This document shows, one piece after another, positions 35,101-50,300 of a DNA stretch of 60,000 nt. This stretch comes from Strigamia acuminata. Taxonomy: Eukaryota > Arthropoda > Chilopoda > Geophilomorpha > Linotaeniidae. The notes under the pieces are model-generated. The model did no database searches. It was given only the letters and a program-made list of their open reading frames with translations, and was not told the origin of the DNA. Both the position numbers and the translations under genes were made by a program. The stretch's first letter is position 1, and each line of letters starts with the position of its first letter. The stretch covers positions 28,631,118 to 28,691,117 of the forward strand of contig OX442314.1 in assembly GCA_949358305.1 (NCBI GenBank). Direction: 5' to 3'.

Positions 35101-38100
35101 GGAGCGGGCCTTGCGGGGCGCCGGGTTTATCTGTGGGGTGAAATTGGTTTTGATGAGTTTGGTGATGGTGTTGATTTGGAAGTTTCGTCTTACCGAGCAC
35201 GATGACTGTCAGGTCGCCAGCATCGCTGCCGAAGGCGTTGGAAGCGGTGATTGTGTATTTTCCGCTGTCGTCACGTTGCGAGATGGGGATGTGCAAGGTG
35301 GCCATGTCGTCTGTTGTTGTTGTCTGGGAAATTAGATAGTGGAAAATTTTGGGGAATTCAATATTTAAAATTTGTATTTTCAAACAAAAGTCAGCAATTC
35401 TAAACAGTCAAAGGTAAAATTTCAATTTTTAACAAAAAAAATAATACATCCAAAATTGTCAACAATAATGTTCAAATTTAGAATTGTCAACAATAATGTT
35501 CAAATTTAGAATTGTCAACAATAATGTTCAAATTTAGAATTGTCAACAAGAATAATGATAAGAAAATTTACAAGAAAAATTCAAACTTTAAATTTTCAAC
35601 AAGAAAGATTACTAAAAAAATTTTGAATTTTCAAGAATAAAAAATTGCAAGAAAAATTTAAATTTTGAATTCTCAACAAGAAACATTCAAAATTTGAATT
35701 CTCAACAAGAAAAATTCAAAATTTGAATTCTCAACAAGAAAAAATCAAAATTTGAATTCTCATCAACAAGAAAAATTCAAATTTTGAATTCTCAACAAAA
35801 AACATTCAAAATTTGAATTCTCAACAAGAAAAATTCAAAATTTGAATTTTCAAGAATAAAAATTGCAAGAAAAATTCAAAATTTGAATTTTCAAGAATAA
35901 AAATTGCAAGAAAAATTCAAAATTTGAATTTTCAAGAATAAAAATTGCAAGAAAAATTCAAAATTTGAATTTTCAAGAATAAAAATTGCAAGAAAAATTC
36001 AAAATTTGAATTTTCAAGAATAAAAATTGCAAGAAAAATTCAAAATTTGAATTCTCAACAAGAAAAAATCAAAATTTGAATTCTCAACAAGAAACATTCA
36101 AAATTAGAATTCTCAACAAGAAAAATTCAAAATTTGAATTCTCAACAAGAAGCATTAAAAATTCAAAAATCACACAGGTACCTCCATTCTATTAGATGGT
36201 GCCATCGATTTGCCCTCCTTAGCCCAATCGATGGTCGGTATGGGCGCACCGGATATCGGCACATTGATCGTGAGTGGCTCTCCAGCCCGAACTCTAATCG
36301 TCTTTCCATGAATGCCTTCCAAATGAACTTTAGGTTTCTCTTTCATAGGTTTAGCGTCGATCGGTCGTGACGGATCGCTCGGATCACTGCACCCGGCCGC
36401 ATTACGTGCTATTACGCGGTATTCGTATCGGTGGCTGTCAGTCACCCGATCGTCGTCGAATTCGGTTCCCTGCACCGGAGATCTATTGACGCGAACCCAA
36501 CGATTGGCTTTAGTGTCACGTCGTTCGACGTCGTAACCAGTGATCGTCGACCCGCCATTGCGCGCGGGCGGCGACCATTTAATTTTAATGTGGTCTCGAC
36601 TCGCGTCAACCGCTTCCGGTGTCCCAGGCTTACTCGGAACGTCTAAACAAAAATCAAACGAATAATATAAACATTTTTGTTTTAGATTTTGATGAATTTA
36701 TTGTTTACCGAATGGATTCTTCGCCAAAACGGGTTTCGTTGTTGTCAATGGTTCGGAGGTTCCCTGACTGTTTTCGGCCATAACTCTGAATTCGTACTGA
36801 GTGCCTTCGATCAATTTCGGCACGACGCATGAAGTCGATTTCGGATCCACGTACACGACTGCTGGAACCCATCCACCACCGTGCGTCACATCGCGCTTCT
36901 CAACAACATACGCACTAAAAATTATTATAAAAAAAGTCATCTAAAAGTCATAAAAGTCATTTAAAAGTCATAAAAGTCATAAAAGTCATTTAAAAATCAT
37001 AAAAATCATTTAAAAATCATAAAAATCATTTAAAAACTATAAAAAGTCATAAAAATCATTTAAAAATTATAAAAAGTCATAAAAATCATAAAAAGTCATA
37101 AAAATCATAAAAAGTCATAAAAATCATAAAAAGTCATAAAAATCATAAAAAGTCATAAAAATCATAAGAAGTCATAAAAATCATAAAAAGTCATAAAAAT
37201 CATAAAGTCATAAAAATCATAAAAAGTCATAAAAATCATAAGAAGTCATAAAAATCATTTAAAAATCATAATTAGTCATAAAAATCATTTAAAAATCATT
37301 TAAAGTCATAAAAATCATTTTTAAAAAATTAATTTTTTCATTACGTGACTTCACTGCCTCCGCTGTCCTTAGGTGCCTTCCACGAAAGCGCCACGCTGTC
37401 TTTATTCACATCGGACACCTCCAACGGTCCCTCTGGCGCGGCAGGTTTGTCTAAAACGATCACCTTGAAGCTGCCTTCGTCCGCCCCGTGCTCGTTCTTC
37501 AGCTTGAGCGTGTAATTTCCACTGTCGCTACGCTGCGCATCGACTGTATGGAGAACCGTGTGGTCGCCAATAGTGCTGATGGTGGTGCGGAGCCCCGATT
37601 TCAATTCCTTGTCATCAATGAACCACTTAACCTCCGGTGTCGGTTCGCCGACGAACGAAATGTCCAAATTGAGGATGTTTCCCGCTTTGATCTTGATTTC
37701 CTTGAGCGGAGTCGTGATTTTGGGCCCCACTAGAAGACAAAAATGTAAAACAAAATTGATTTTGGTTAAAATAAATTTAATTTAATTACGGCGTCGTGGT
37801 CTGGCGATGACCGCATCCGACGGTTCGCTCGGCTCGCTCGATCCGGCCGTGTTTTTGGCGATCACTCGGAATTCGTACTCGGTGCCTTCGACCAGGTTGG
37901 GAATTGTTCCTTCGGTTTTGCTGGCCGGCACATCGACAGCGTTCACCCAGTTCGGGCTGCTGCGCTCTTTCTTTTGGATGATGTAACCGGAGATCGGTGC
38001 GCCGCCGTCGGCTTTCGGTGCGGTCCATTTGATATCCACGTGATCTTTATCCCAATCTGTAATTTGGGGTCTGCCGGGTGCGTCCGGTTCGTCTAAAAAA

Positions 38101-41100
38101 CAAAACAAAATTCAATCTCAAACTAAGCACTGTAGCACTTTTTAGCAATTAAACTAAAAAATTAGCATTTAAATTAAAAAATTAGCATTGTAACTAAAAA
38201 AATTAGCATTTTAGACCAAAAAATTAGCATTGTAACTAAAAAAATTAACATTGTAACTAAAAAAATTAGCATTTTAGACCAAAAAATTAGCATTTTTGAC
38301 CAAAAATTAGCATTTTCAGACCAAACATTAGCATTTTAGACCAAGAATTAGCATTTTAGACCAAAAATTAGCATTTTAGACCAAAAATTAGCATTTTAGA
38401 CCAAAAATTAGCATTTCAAACCAAAAATTAGCATTTTAGACCAAAAAATTAGCATTTCAGACCAAAAATTAGCATTTTAGACCAAAAAATTAGCATTTTA
38501 GACGAAAAAATTAGCATTTTACATTTTAGACCAACAAAATAGTATTTTAGACCAAAAATTAGCATTTTAGACCAAAAAATTTGCATTTCAGTTTAAAAAT
38601 GCCACTTTGAAGCGCTGTTAATAGTTTAGTAACGTCATTACCGTATTTATTTTTAGCAATGGTTCCCGTCGTCGTCTCCAGTCCGTCCGACTCCCCAATT
38701 TCATTTACAGCCTTCACCCTAAACATGTACTCCTTCTTATGTATCAACTTGGTGACATCTTTCGTGCACCTAGTCGTAGTCCCAGCTTCCATCCACGTCC
38801 CACGCTTCACGTCCATCTTCTCAACCAAATAATGGATGATCGGCGACCCGCCGTCGTCCTTCGACGGCATCCACGAAACGGTCGCGGACTCCTTGGTCAC
38901 GTTCGTCACCAGCAGCGGACCTTCGGGCACCGACGGTCGATCCAGCACCGTCACCTTGGCCGAAGCGCTGATCTCCCCTCTTGAGTTCTTCAACGTCAGC
39001 GTGTATTTCCCGGAATCCGTCCGCAGTGAAAACCCGATATCGAACGTCGCCTTCTGCTCGATTATCATGATATCGATTCTCGACGAAGGCGACACGGATT
39101 TGTCGTCCACGCTCCACATCACACTCGGCAGCGGCTCGCCCTTGATGGGGACCGCGAAACTGATCGGCTTGCCCACGCGAACCTTCAGGTCCTTCAACGC
39201 GGCGGTGTCCACCGACGGAGCCACTAAAAATGAAAATATCGATTAATATCGAAAAAAATCGATTAATATAAAAAAAAATCGATTAATATCGAAAAAAATC
39301 AATTAATATCGAAAAAAATCGATTAATATCGAAAAAAATCGATAAATATCGAAGAAAATCGATTAATATCGAAAAAACGATTAATATCGAAAAAAATTGA
39401 TTAATATCGAAAAAATCGATTAATATCGAAAAAATCGATTAATATCAAAAAAATTGATTAATATCGAAAAAAATCAATTATATCGAAAAAATTCGATTAA
39501 TATCGAAAAGAATCGATTAATATTGAAAAAATCGATTAATATAAAAAAATCGATTAATATCGAAAAAAATCGATTAATATAAAAAAAATCGATTAATATA
39601 AAGAAATCGATTAATATCGAAAAAATCGATTAATATCGAAAAAATCGATTAATATCGAAAAAAATCGATTAATATCGAAAAAATCGATTAATATCGAAAA
39701 AATCGATTAATATCGAAAAAATCGATTAATATCGAAAAAATCGATTAATATCAAAAAAATTGATTAATATCGAAAAAAATCAATTATATCGAAAAAATTC
39801 GATTAATATCGAAAAAAATCGATTAATATTGAAAAAATCGATTAATATCGAAAAAAATCGATTAATATAAAAAAAAATCGATTTATAAAAAAAAAATGTT
39901 CACTATATCGTTGTTTGGCGATGACGGATTTCGACGGATCGCTCGGTTCCCCTTTGCCGGCCTTGTTGACGGCCACGACTCGGAACTCGTACTCGTCTCC
40001 TTCCGTCAGGTTCGGCACGGTCGCCTTCGTGGCGGTTCCGGGAACCTCCGCAGCCTTTTCCCAGTTCGGACTCAGTTTGTTCTTCTTTTCTATTATGTAT
40101 TTCTCGACCGGAGCGCCGCCGTCCCTTCTCGGGGGCCGCCATTCCAGGTCCACGTGATCCTTGTCCCAATCGGTGACTTCGGGTGTCCCCGGCTTGTCGG
40201 GCGCGTCTAAAAAATTAGCATTCAATTAATGATTGCACTTTTTGGTTGGTTTTGATGGGTTTGTGTACCGAATGGGTTTTTAGCCGTTACTGATTGGCTG
40301 GTGGTCAAAGGCTGGGACTCGCCCTGTCTGTTGACAGCCTTGACACGGAATTTGTAGTCGTGACCCTCGACCAGGTTGTCTACTTTCATTTGCGTGCCGA
40401 TGGCCTCGCCGACCGGGACCCACCGACCAGTTTCAGAGTCTAATTTCTCCACCGCGTAATGGTTGATGTCCGCACCGCCGTCGTCTTTTGGCGGGTTCCA
40501 GGAAAGCGTGCAGCCATCTTTGGTCACGTTTCCAACTTTGAGTGGACCTTCAGGAGCACTCGGTACATCTAGGTGATAAAAAAAGTATTTTTTAAACTAA
40601 TTTGCACAATTATTTTATCTAATTTCGACCATTTTAATCAATTTCGACCATTTTTAACCAATTTGTCGACCATTTTTAACCAATTTCGACCATTCTTAAC
40701 CCCAATTTCGACCATTTTTAACCAATTTCGACCATTTTTAACCAATTTCGACCATTTTTAACCAATTTCGACCATTTTTAACCAATTTCGACAAATTTTA
40801 ACCAATTTCAACCATTTTTAAGAAATTTCGACCATTTTTAACCAATTTCGACCATTTTTAACCAATTTCGACCATTTTTAACCAATTTCGACCATTTTTA
40901 ACCATCTTCGACTATTTTTAACCAATTTCGACAAATTTTAACCAATTTCGACAAATTTTAACCAATTTCGACCATTTTTAACCAATTTCGACAAATTTTA
41001 ACCAATTTCGACCATTATAACCAATTTCGACTAGTTTTTTAATATTTTAAAACAATTTCGACTACGGTATTTTCTTTTAACCAAATTTAAATAAATCCAA

Positions 41101-44100
41101 CCAATTTCGATGTTCTTTTCATACCTAACACGGTAACTTTGACCGTCGCTGTGTCCGTGCCGTTGATATTAGTAGCAGTCAACGTGTACGTGCCGCTATC
41201 CTCCCTTTTGGCCTCTTTAACCGAGAACTTCGTCTTGTAATCCTCGCTCACGATCTTCACGCGGTCGCCTTGCTGAACCGGCAAATCGTTCAACACCCAT
41301 TTCTTCGTCGGCGGCGGTTCACCCAAAACCGGCACATCCAACTCGAAATTCAGACCCGCCTTCACCTTAATATCGTACAATGCGTTTCTATCGATCTTAG
41401 GAGCCACTACAAAAACAAACAAAACAAAAAAATCGATCAAAAATCAATCAAAAATCCAATCAATCAAAACTTTACTGTTTTTCGGCCTCGCAACGTGCGG
41501 TAAAGTCGCATTGCTCGGTTCGCCCGGTCCGCCCTTATTCACAGCGCGCACTCTGAACTCATACGTCTGCCCCTCGGTCAAATCCGGCACCTTGGCTTGC
41601 GTGGCATCGGCGCCCACTTCCGCCGCCTTCTCCCAGTTCCCGTACTTGTCCTTCTTCTCCACAACGTAACCGGTCAACGGCGAGCCGCCGTCGGTAGCCG
41701 GCGGTGTCCATTGCAGAATCACGTGGTCTTTATCGTAATCCTTGATCTTCGGATCGCCCGGTTTGCCCGGTTGGTCTGAAATAACATGGGAATAGTAGAA
41801 CATAGGAAATATAACAGAAATCAGAGAAATAACAAGGAAAATTGACAAAATTTGTCACGACTTTTGTCGATGCAAATGATAAATTGTTGGATTTACTGAA
41901 TGGATTTTTGGCGATGGTTCCCTGAGTGGTGGTCAGAGGGGCCGATTCGCCTTGGCGATTGACGGCTTTGACTCTGAATTTGTATTCTTTTCCCGGTTGC
42001 AAGTCGTCCACCTTCATGTCCGTCTCGGCGCCGGTGGTCTCTCCCACAGGCACCCATCGTCCGGTGGCCGTGTCCATTTTTTCCACCACGTAATGGTCGA
42101 TGGGTAATCCGCCGTCGTCTTCGGGAGGATTCCAGGCAAGTTTACATCCCTCGGCGTGGACATCGTTCACTTTCAAAGGTCCTCCAGGAGCGCTAGGTTT
42201 ATCTGTGTTAAAGGAACGTTGGATTAATGTTTGTTATTTAGGTCTAAAATAGCTTTTGGATCGAAATATCGAGTTTTAATCCGAATATACCGATTTTGAG
42301 TAGGAAAAAGTCGATTTTTATTCATAAAATGTCAATTTCTACTCATAAAATATCGATTTATAATCTTAAATATCGATTTCTATCGATTTCTACTCTTAAG
42401 TATCGATTTATATTGATAAAATATCGATCTTTACTCAAAAAGTATCGATTTTTACCCAAAAAGTATCGATCTTTACTCAAAAAGTATCAATCTCTACTCA
42501 AAAAGTATCAATCTTTACTCAAAAAGTGTCGATCTTTACTCAAAAAGTATCAATAATTAATATCGATTTTTACTCATTAATATCGATTTTTACTTATTAA
42601 TATCGATTTTTACTCATTAATATCGATTTTTACTCATTATTATCAATTTTTACTCATTATTATCAATTTTTACTCATTAATATCGATTTTTACTCAAAAA
42701 TATCGATTTTTACTCAAAAATATCGATTTTTACTCATTAATATCGATTTTTACTCATTAATATCGATTTTTACTCAAAAATATCGATCTTTACTCAGAAA
42801 ATTTATCAAACCTAAAACTGTCACTTCGACGTCCGCCACGTCTTGTCCACTGGAGTTTTCAGCTGTGATCAAGTATTTGCCATTGTTGGCCCTGGTGGCC
42901 TTTTTGACGGTGAGTTTCGTGTTGTACTCGACGTTTAGGACGGTCACCGTGTCGGTATTTGTCACTTTCATGCCTTTGAGGGTCCAGGAAACTGTCGGCG
43001 GAGGTTCGCCGATCACATTCACGTCGAAGTTGAACGACTGTCCGGCCTTGATTCGGATTTTGATCAGATTGGTTCGGTCGATCTTCGGCGCCACTGCAAA
43101 ACGCGAATTCAAATCACTTTGAAAAGCGAATAATTATTACGATATTTTACGATTTTTGGGTCTGGCGACTATCTGTTGAGACGCGTCGCTCGGTTCGCCG
43201 GGTCCGGCCTTGTTGACGGCGCGCACCCGGAATTCGTACGGTTGGCCCTGCACGAGGCCGCCGACGGTGGCTTCGGTCTGGTCGGCGGGCACTTCCGCCG
43301 CTTTCTCCCAGTTGCCGTACTTGTCTTTTTTCTCGATCACGTAGCCGGTGATTGGGGATCCGCCGTCTTCTTTTGGGGCGTCCCATTTGAGGTCCACGTG
43401 GTCTTTGTCGAAGTCCACCACTTCCGGAGTACCAGGTTTGGCAGGTTCGTCTAAATATTGGAAAATTCAGAGTAAGTTCAGAAAATTAAGTTTTCATTTT
43501 CCCTGGTTAGAACTAAAGGCCCCTTTACAACAATTTTAAAGGTGAATAGAAATTACTGTATTTTTAGGAGAACATTTTTGTGATTTTACTGGAAGAATGA
43601 TGTCTTCCCGAGATATCGGAATTTTTAGAGAAAAAGTAGCGTTAATTCAGGAAAAGTAACGTTAAATAAAATAAAAATAACCGTTAAATCAAGAAAAGTA
43701 ACGTTAATTCGAGAAAAGTAACTTTAATCTGAGAAAGTATCGTTAAATCAAGAAAAGTAACGTTAATTCGAGAAAAGTAACGTTAAATCAAGAAGAGTAA
43801 CGTTAATTCGAAAAAAATAACGTTAATTTGAGAAAAATAACGTCAATTCCAGAAAAGTAACGTTAAATCAAGAAGAGTAACGTTAATTCGAGAAAAGTAA
43901 CGTTAATTCGAGAAAAGTAACGTTAATTCGAGAAAACTAACGTTAATTCCAGAAAAGTAACGTTAATTCCAGAAAAGTAACGTTAATTCGAGAAAAGTAA
44001 CGTTAATTCCAGAAAAGTAACGTTAAATCAAGAAGAGTAACGTTAATTCGAGAAAAGTAACTTTAATCTGAGAAAGTATCGTTAAATCAAAAAAAGTAAC

Positions 44101-47100
44101 GTTAATTCGAGAAAAGTAACGTTAAATCAAGAAGAGTAACGTTAATTCGAAAAAAAATAACGTTAATTCAAGAAAAATAACGTTAATTCCAGAAAAGTAA
44201 CGTTAAATCAAGAAGAGTAACGTTAATTCGAGAAAAGTAACGTTAATTCGAGAAAAGTAACGTTAATTCGAGAAAAGTAACGTTAATTCGAGAAAACTAA
44301 CGTTAATTCCAGAAAACTAACGTTAATTCCAGAAAAGTAACGTTAATTCGAGAAAAGTAACGTTAATTCCAGAAAAGTAACGTTAAATCAAGAAGAGTAA
44401 CGTTAATTGGAGAAAAGCAACGTTAATTCGAGAAAAGTAACGTTAATTCGAGAAAAGTAACGTTAATTCGAGAAAAGTAACGTTAATTCGAGAAAAGTAA
44501 CGTTAATTCAAAAAAAGTAACGTTAATTCGAGAAAAGTAACGTTAATTCAAGAAGAGTAACGTTAATTCCAGAAAAGTAACGTTAATTCCAGAAAAGTAA
44601 CGTTAATTCCAGAAAAGTAACGTTAAATCAAGAAGAGTAACGTTAATTCGAGAAAAGTAACGTTAATTGGAGAAAAGTAACGTTAATTCGAGAAAAGTAA
44701 CGTTAATTCGAGAAAAGTAACGTTAATTCAAAAAGAGTAACGTTAATTCGAGAAAAGTAATGTTAAATCGAAAAAGTTACGGAAATAAAGGAAAGATAAC
44801 TGAACTTCGAGAAAAACAACAATATTTTGACAAAAATAAAAGTTAATTCGTTTTTCCAAAAATCTAAAACAAATTTCCAAGAAAAATATACCGAGCAAAC
44901 TTAACATTACAGTGAAGCCGCATTTATTCCCTATTCTAACACCTACCGTATGGATTTTTGGCTGTAATCGGTGCATCAGTAACAAGCGGTGCGGATTCGC
45001 CCTCCTTATTCACCGCCTTAACCCGGAACTTGTACTGCTTGTTCGGCGTCAACCCGGTGACATCCATCGACGGGTCTCTGGTCGTGCCTACCGGAACCCA
45101 CACTCCCGTCTCCGGGTCCATCTTCTCCACTTCGTAGCACTCGATCGGAGTTCCCCCGTCGTCTTTGGGTTTCTTCCATTTCAATTTGCAGCCCTCTTTG
45201 TGGATGCCGGACACTTCCAACGGCCCTTCTGGGGCGAGGGGTTTGTCCTGGACAATCACTTTGACGACGGCGGTGTCTTTGCCGCTGCTGTTGGTCGCCG
45301 AGATTGTGTAATCGCCGCTGTCCGCGCGCGTCGTTTTGCGCACCATCAGTTTGGTGTTGTATTCCACGTTCTCGATCATCACGTGATCGGATTCCTTTAG
45401 TGTTTGGCCGCCGAATAACCAGATGATGGTCGGTGGGGGCTCGCCCTCGACGTTCACGTCGAATTTGAGTAAGGTGCCCGCGCTGATGTTCACTTCCCGT
45501 AGGTTCTTGCGGTCAATTTTAGGCGCCACTAAGGAAATTCATAAGATATTTTTTTTTAAAAAACTTTAAAAATTCAAATTTTGAATTGTTACAAATGTAA
45601 TTCTAAATTTGAATTCTCACAAAAATACATTCAAAACTTGAATTCTAACAAAAATACATTCAAAACTTGAATTCTAACAAAAATACATTCAAAACTTGAA
45701 TTCTGACAAAAGGAAAATCAAAATTTGAATTGTTACAAATGTAATTCTAAATTTGAATTGTTACAAATGTAATTCTAAATTTGAATTGTTACAAATGTAA
45801 TTCTAAATTTGAATTGTTACAAATGTAATTCTAAATTTGAATTGTTAGAAATGTAATTCTAAATTTGATTTCTCACAAATACACATTCAAGTTTTGAATT
45901 GTTACATATGTAATTCTAAATTTGAATTCTCACAAATACACTTTCAACATTTGAATTCTCACAAAAATACATTCAAAACTTGAATTCTGACAAATGTAAA
46001 TTCAAAATTTGAATTCTAACAAATGTAAATTCCAAATTTGAATTCTAACAAATGTAAATTCCAAATTTGAATTCTAACAAATGTAAATTCCAAATTTGAA
46101 TTCTAACAAATGAAAATTTAAAATTTGAATTCTAACAAATGTAAATTCGAAATTTGAATTCTCACAAATGTAAATTCAAATTTGAATTCTCACAAATATC
46201 CATTCAAAATCGAATTCTCACAAATATACATTCAAAATTTGAATTTCCAAATAGAAAATTCCTAAAATTAAAAATTTGAATTTCCAAATAGAAAATTCCT
46301 AAAATTAAAAATTTGAATTTCCAAATAGAAAATTTCTAAAATTCAAAATTTGAATTTCCAAATAGAAAATTCCTCAAATTCAAAATTGGATTTCCAAACA
46401 GAAAATTTCTAAAATTAAAAATTTGAATTTCCAAACAGAAAATTTCTAAAATTCAAAATTTGAATTTCCAAATAGAAAATTTCAAAAAAACAAAATTTGA
46501 ATTTCCAAATACAAAATTCCTAAAATTCAAAATTTCAATTTCCAAATACAAAATTTCAAAAATCCAAAATTTGAATTTCCAAACCCAAAAAATCCCAACT
46601 TACAAAATCTAGCTTTGGCGATGACCGGTCTCGACGCATCACTGGGCTCTCCCGGTCCCGCTTTATTAATAGCAGCAACCCTAAACTCATACTCTTTCCC
46701 TTCCTGCAAATTCCGCACCAACGCCTTGCAATCCGTCCCAAATATCTCCTCCGCCTTCTCCCACTTCGCCGCTCCCTTCTCCTTCTTCTCAATCAAATAA
46801 CCCGTAATCGGCGCGCCGCCATCTTTACTCGGAGCCTGCCACTTCAACTCCACATGACTCGGACTCCAATCAACCGGCTCCGGCCGCCCGGGCGAATCAG
46901 GAGCCGCTATTCAAAAAACAAAAACAAAATTAATCCCAAAACAAAAACCCCAAAACCACCCAAAATTACAGAAAGGATCCTTAGCAACAATGGGAAACAT
47001 CGTCTCCAACGGCTCCGACTCTCCCTCCTTATTGACCGCCTTAACCCTGAACTTATACTCCTTCCCAGGGGTCAATCCCGTCACTTCAACCTCCGGATCG

Positions 47101-47303
47101 ACGCTCCGTGCGCAGGGCAACCAAACGCCCGTGTCCGGATCGAGTTTCTCCACCAAATACGCTTCGATCGGCTCCCCGCCGTCGTCTTTCGGTTTGGTCC
47201 ATTTCAATTTGCAGCCATTTTTGTTCACGTCGGACACTTCGAGTGGTCCTTGCGGCTGGCTGGGTTTAGCTGCAAATTAATTCATTCATTAATTAATTAA
47301 TTA

Positions 47304-47365
<62 letters not shown>

Positions 47366-50300
47366 TAATAAAAATAATAATAATAATAATAATAATTATA
47401 ATAATAATTATAATAATAATAATAATAATAATAATAATTATAATAATAATTATAATAATAATAATAATAATAATAATTATAATAATAATAATAATTCGAG
47501 TCATTTAATTCGATTTAAAAATCGTCGGGACGTACATAAAATGTTGACTTCGACGCGCGCTTCGTCTCTTCCAAACTTATTGGTCGCCGTGATGACGTAG
47601 ACTCCAGTCGCTTTGCGATCCGCTTTGTCGTTGTACAGTTTGGTGTTGTAGGGCACAGTGACCACTCGGATGTTGGGGTAGCCTTCAATATCCCTGTTGT
47701 CCAACTCCCAGCTGATGACCGGTGGCGGCTCGCCCAACACTTTGACGTCGAACATGAATTCTTCGCCGACGTGCACTTTGACGGTCCGCAAATTGCGTCG
47801 ATCGATCTTTGGAGCCACTAAAAAAAAATCGAAAAAAATTATAAAATATATATAAAAAAAATTTAAGATTACCGTACTGCCTCGATTTAACGCCGGGGCG
47901 TTTATTCATTTTTTCTAGTTGACCCCCCCGGCGTTCATTCAAAGCCCGGCGATTATTCGCGCCGGGCGTCTACCCGAAAAAAAAAATTGGAAAGCCACTC
48001 ATTGCTAGCTATTCTTCGATGTTTCGACCAAAAGACCTCTCAAAACGTTTAAAAAACGTTTCAACCCGGCGTTTAAACAAACCCGGCGTTCATTTAAGGC
48101 CGGCGTTTATTGCCATTTCGTCCTCAGTTTGCCCGGCGCTTAATCAGGAGCCGGCGTTTAGATACGACCGGCGTTAAATCGAGGCAGTACGGTAATTTTG
48201 TTTTTACATTTTCTCGGTTTGGTTACAACGGGTTTGCTCTTCTCGCTCGGTTCGCCCGGGCCGGCCGCATTCACGGCTTTAACCCTGAATTCGTACTCGA
48301 CGCCTTCTTCTAAGTTAGGAACTCTTCCTTCACACTCCTTTCCCGTCAGCTCGGCCGCTTTCACCCATTTCGGACTGTCTTTCTCTCTCTTCTCGATGAT
48401 GTAGCCCGTGATTGGCGCTCCACCGTCTTTAGTCGGCGGGGTCCACTTAAGATCAACGTGATTCTTATCCCAATCAGCGATGTCCGGAACCCCCGGTTTA
48501 CCTGGCTCGTCTAAAAAAAATCAAAAACAATAAAATTAATAAGAAGTAATAAAAATTAATAAAATAAAATAATACGGAGTATTAATTAATAACGGAGGCG
48601 ACATTCGCAATTTTCTTCGCTGAGATTTATAAATCTCTAGATTTGAAAAGATTTAGATCCATTTGGGATTTATTTATTTTAAGATTTACTGATTTATTTT
48701 AAGATTTACTGATTCATTTTAAGATTTACTGATTTATTTTAAGATTCACTGATTTATTTTAGAATTTACTGATTTATTTCAGAATTTACTGATTTAATTT
48801 AAGATTTACTGATTTATTTAAAGATTTACTGATTTATTTTAAGATTTATTTTGAGATTTACTGATATATTTTAAGATTTACTGATTTATTTTAAGATTTA
48901 CTGATTTATTTTAAGATTCACTGATTTATTTTAAGATTTACTGATTTATTTTAAAATTTACTGATTTATTTTAAGATTTACTGATTTATTTTAAGATTTA
49001 CTGATTTATTTTAAGATTTACTGATTTATTTTAAGATTTACTGATTTATTTTAAGATTTACTGATTTATTTTAAGATTTACTGATTTATTTTAAGATTTA
49101 CTGATTTATTTTAAGATTTATTTTGAGATTTACTGATATATTTTAAGATTTACTGATTTATTTTAAGATTTACTGATTTATTTTAGGATTTACTGATTTA
49201 TTTAGGATTAATAGATTAATTTTACGATTTGAGAGATTTAATTATTTGAGATTTACAGATTTATTTCAAGATTTAGTCAAAATTTCTGATATTTTGAATT
49301 AATCAGAGATTTATAAGTGATTTAGCCAACCATCAACGAAATGTAAAGCAAATGTTGGCTCTCAATAATAATTAATTAATCTAATAATTTAATTAATTCT
49401 TTTTAGACAGACCGAACGGATTCTTCGCGATGATGGATTGTTCGGCTACTAGTGGCTCCGATTCTCCCTCCATGTTGACGGCCGCCACACGGAATTTGTA
49501 CTCTTTCCCCGGCACTAAATTGGTGATCTCCACTTTGGGTTCGTTGGAGCGACCGGCAGGCACCCAGCGACCAGTTTCCGCGTCCAGTTTCTCGACGACA
49601 TAGAAATCGATGGGTACGCCGCCGTCGTCCAAGGGTTTCTTCCATTCCAGTTTGCACCCCTCTTTGTGCACGTCGCTGATTTTCAGGGGACCCTCGCATT
49701 TGGCGGGTTTGTCCAGCACCGTGACTAAAATGTCGGCTTCGTCCTTGCCGGAGCTGTTTTCGGCCGTGAGGAGGTAGGCGCCGCTGTCGGCTCGCGTGGC
49801 GGAGCTGATGCAGAGTTTGATGCGGTAATCTTCGCGCTCGATGATGACGGTTTTCGAGCTGCTTATTTTCTGGTCTTTGTGGAACCAGGTTGTGGTCGGT
49901 GGTGGTTCGCCGGTTATTTTCACGTCCACTTTGAACGACTGACTGGCTCGGATGGTGATGTCCTTCAAGTGCGTACGGTCAATGCTGGGTCTCACTAGAA
50001 ATATTTTTTTTTAAATTAGTAGAAATCAGCCAGTACAAAAATTCACAATACATTAGCTAGTATCGGCCAAAAATTAGCTAAAATCTGCTGAAATCAGCTA
50101 AAATCAACAGAAACCAGTAAAAAATCAGCCAAAAATTAGCTGAAATCTGCTGAAATCAGCTAAAATCAACAGAAACCAGTAAAAAATCAGCCAAAAATTA
50201 GCTAAAATCTGCTGAAATCAGCTAAAATCAACAGAAACCAGTAAAAAATCAGCCAAAAATTAACTAACATCAGCAAAAATTAGCTAAAATCTGCTGAAAT

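Noticed and set aside
43632-44790. Regular 20-bp repeats considered as a CRISPR array
   Set aside because: There are no spacers between repeats, the context is an intron of an animal muscle gene, and no cas genes exist.
47301-47504. Poly-isoleucine open frame
   Set aside because: Pure ATA/ATT microsatellite inside an intron.
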